The translations under genes and the position numbers were made by a program. 64,000 nucleotides of DNA from Pseudobutyrivibrio sp. MD2005. GTDB taxonomy: Bacteria > Bacillota > Clostridia > Lachnospirales > Lachnospiraceae. Shown here piece after piece: positions 62,954 to 64,000 of the stretch (positions are counted from its first letter, which is position 1; every line of letters begins with the position of its first letter). The stretch covers positions 1-64,000 of the forward strand of contig NZ_JHXE01000017.1 of NCBI RefSeq assembly GCF_000621865.1, written 5' to 3'. Under the pieces are notes generated by a model. The model saw only the letters and a list, made by a program, of their open reading frames with translations. It had not been told where the DNA came from and searched no databases.

Positions 62954-64000
62954 TTACCTTCCAATAATAGTGCCTCCGCCAAGCACTACATCGCCATCAT
63001 AAAAAACTGCTGCCTGCCCGGGTGTAATAGCCCTTTGTGGCTCATAGAATGTGACTTTTGCTGTAGTCTTATCAAGCCTTGTTACATGGCATGGCTTATC
63101 GCTCATTCTATATCTCACCTTGGCGCTGCAATCAAATTCTTCTCTATCATCCGCCTGATCAATCCAATTGATGTTCTCCACTAATGCTTCTGTAGAAAAT
63201 AAATCCTCGTTTTTACCAAGGATGACCTTATTTCCAGGCACATCAAGTGCCACAACATAGAGTGGATATTCATAGGCAATACCAAGCCCCTTTCGTTGGC
63301 CGATGGTATAGCCCACAATTCCTTTATGTTTTCCTAACACCTTGCCAGACATATCTACAAAATCTCCTGGCTCATACTCCCTGCCAGAGAATCTTTTCAG
63401 CGCAGATACATAATCACCGTCAGGTACAAAGCAAATATCCTGACTGTCTGGCTTATTAGCATTAATAAAATCGTGCTCCTCAGCTATCTTTCTAACCTCT
63501 GATTTCGCAAGCTCGCCAAGAGGAAACTCTGTATTAGCAAGCTCCTCCTGTGTCATATTGTAAAGAACATAGCTTTGGTCCTTAGTGGCATCAAGCCCCT
63601 TAAGGAGCTGCCAGCCAGTATCGCTTTTACGAATTCTAACATAATGACCTGTCACGATTTTATCGCACCCCAAAACCTGTGCTCTACGATATAGCTCATC
63701 AAACTTCATGTGCTTGTTGCATTCAATACAAGGATTTGGTGTCTTGCCATGCTCATAGCAATCTATAAAATTATCAATAACAGTCTCTCTAAATTTATCC
63801 TGGAAATTAAATGTGTGATGAGGCATGCCAAGTCTTCTGGCAACTGATTTTGCATCCTCCACATCATCAAGGGAACAACAGGTATGGGAATTGCACACAC
63901 CGATATCTTCATTTGCATAAAGCTTCATGGTGCAGCCCACACATTCGTATCCTTTTTCCTTCATTAACAAAGCTGCAACGCTGCTGTCAACGCCACCGCT
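62954..64000 (-). CDS. mnmA: tRNA 2-thiouridylase MnmA, 5' end beyond the window
   Basis: Partial: about 349 codons are visible, and the start lies beyond base 64000. The P-loop SGGVDSS is at the window edge (in frame on the minus strand from 64000). Catalytic cysteines are in CCIECN-like NPCIECN and QDICFVPDG; GHYVRIRKSD and YTIGQRKGLG are family motifs. It puts sulfur on U34 of Lys, Glu and Gln tRNAs using IscS-type donors. It is followed by metH on the same strand. Confidence 0.96.
   Translation of the reverse strand, partial: SGGVDSSVAALLMKEKGYECVGCTMKLYANEDIGVCNSHTCCSLDDVEDAKSVARRLGMPHHTFNFQDKFRETVIDNFIDCYEHGKTPNPCIECNKHMKFDELYRRAQVLGCDKIVTGHYVRIRKSDTGWQLLKGLDATKDQSYVLYNMTQEELANTEFPLGELAKSEVRKIAEEHDFINANKPDSQDICFVPDGDYVSALKRFSGREYEPGDFVDMSGKVLGKHKGIVGYTIGQRKGLGIAYEYPLYVVALDVPGNKVILGKNEDLFSTEALVENINWIDQADDREEFDCSAKVRYRMSDKPCHVTRLDKTTAKVTFYEPQRAITPGQAAVFYDGDVVLGGGTIIGR

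Noticed and set aside
1-64000. CRISPR array, prophage or rRNA operon
   Set aside because: No regularly spaced short repeats, phage structural genes or rRNA sequence were seen in the window.

Overview
The window reads as chromosome of a low-GC, anaerobic, motile Firmicute of the Lachnospiraceae type, most like Butyrivibrio or Pseudobutyrivibrio. The reasons are AT-rich spacers with strong GGAGG-type ribosome sites, a domain-swapped GH3 beta-glucosidase of the Butyrivibrio BglA type, a T-box in front of thrS, TGS-less ThrS, B12-dependent MetH without a reactivation domain, and several c-di-GMP and chemotaxis genes. The genus is an inference. No phage, CRISPR array, rRNA or plasmid gene is visible.

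Layout. 1-1703: a complete-looking IS1182-type insertion sequence beginning at the first base. 1739-10285: GH3 enzyme, lepA-hemW, rpsT, an APH-like kinase and a PAP2 phosphatase. 10302-15227 (minus): a C_GCAxxG_C_C protein, PilZ protein, holA, a chemotaxis receptor and a PflX-like radical SAM protein. 15246-17320: thrS with T-box leader and promoter. 17333-19334: a FliD-like fragment protein, a small coiled-coil protein and two Nudix hydrolases. 19455-25488: a five-gene operon in which comEA and comEC enclose a two-component system and a GerMN lipoprotein. 25572-32100: argC-GNAT-argJ-argB-argD, divergent from argG, with ArgR-like operators between them. 32190-37867: a small conserved protein, exonuclease III and a MacB-like ABC efflux system with two adaptors. 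38001-45171: HD protein, zinc-ribbon membrane protein, second PilZ protein, folD-fchA, a 56-residue small protein, a diguanylate cyclase and a PfkB kinase. 45301-50468: a G3E GTPase, then two tandem isopropylmalate isomerase-like pairs. 50637-58510: YgjV, an EAL phosphodiesterase, alr, an amino-acid ABC transporter with a rearranged binding protein, and three unrecognised proteins. 58643-64000: tRNA-Met, tRNA-Val, rsmH, a hypothetical, metH and the 5'-truncated mnmA.

The most unusual content is a pair of giant imperfect palindromes, 40149-40762 (copy A, 614 bp) and 46231-46889 (copy B, 659 bp). They share a core of about 450 bp, but each has its own outer arms, which are still complementary within the copy. 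Several core differences between copies are compensated on the opposite arm. In copy B the palindrome ends coincide with the stop codons of two convergent genes; in copy A one end is the end of folD and the other is an inverted copy of it. I know of no described element with this architecture; it could be a very long structured RNA or terminator, a DNA cruciform, or a non-autonomous repeat kept palindromic by arm-to-arm correction.

How the genes work together: arginine, leucine-type, one-carbon (folD, fchA, metH) and D-alanine metabolism provide the biosynthetic background. One GGDEF, one EAL and two PilZ proteins plus a chemotaxis receptor form a c-di-GMP/motility layer. comEA/comEC with their own sensor kinase suggest regulated DNA uptake.
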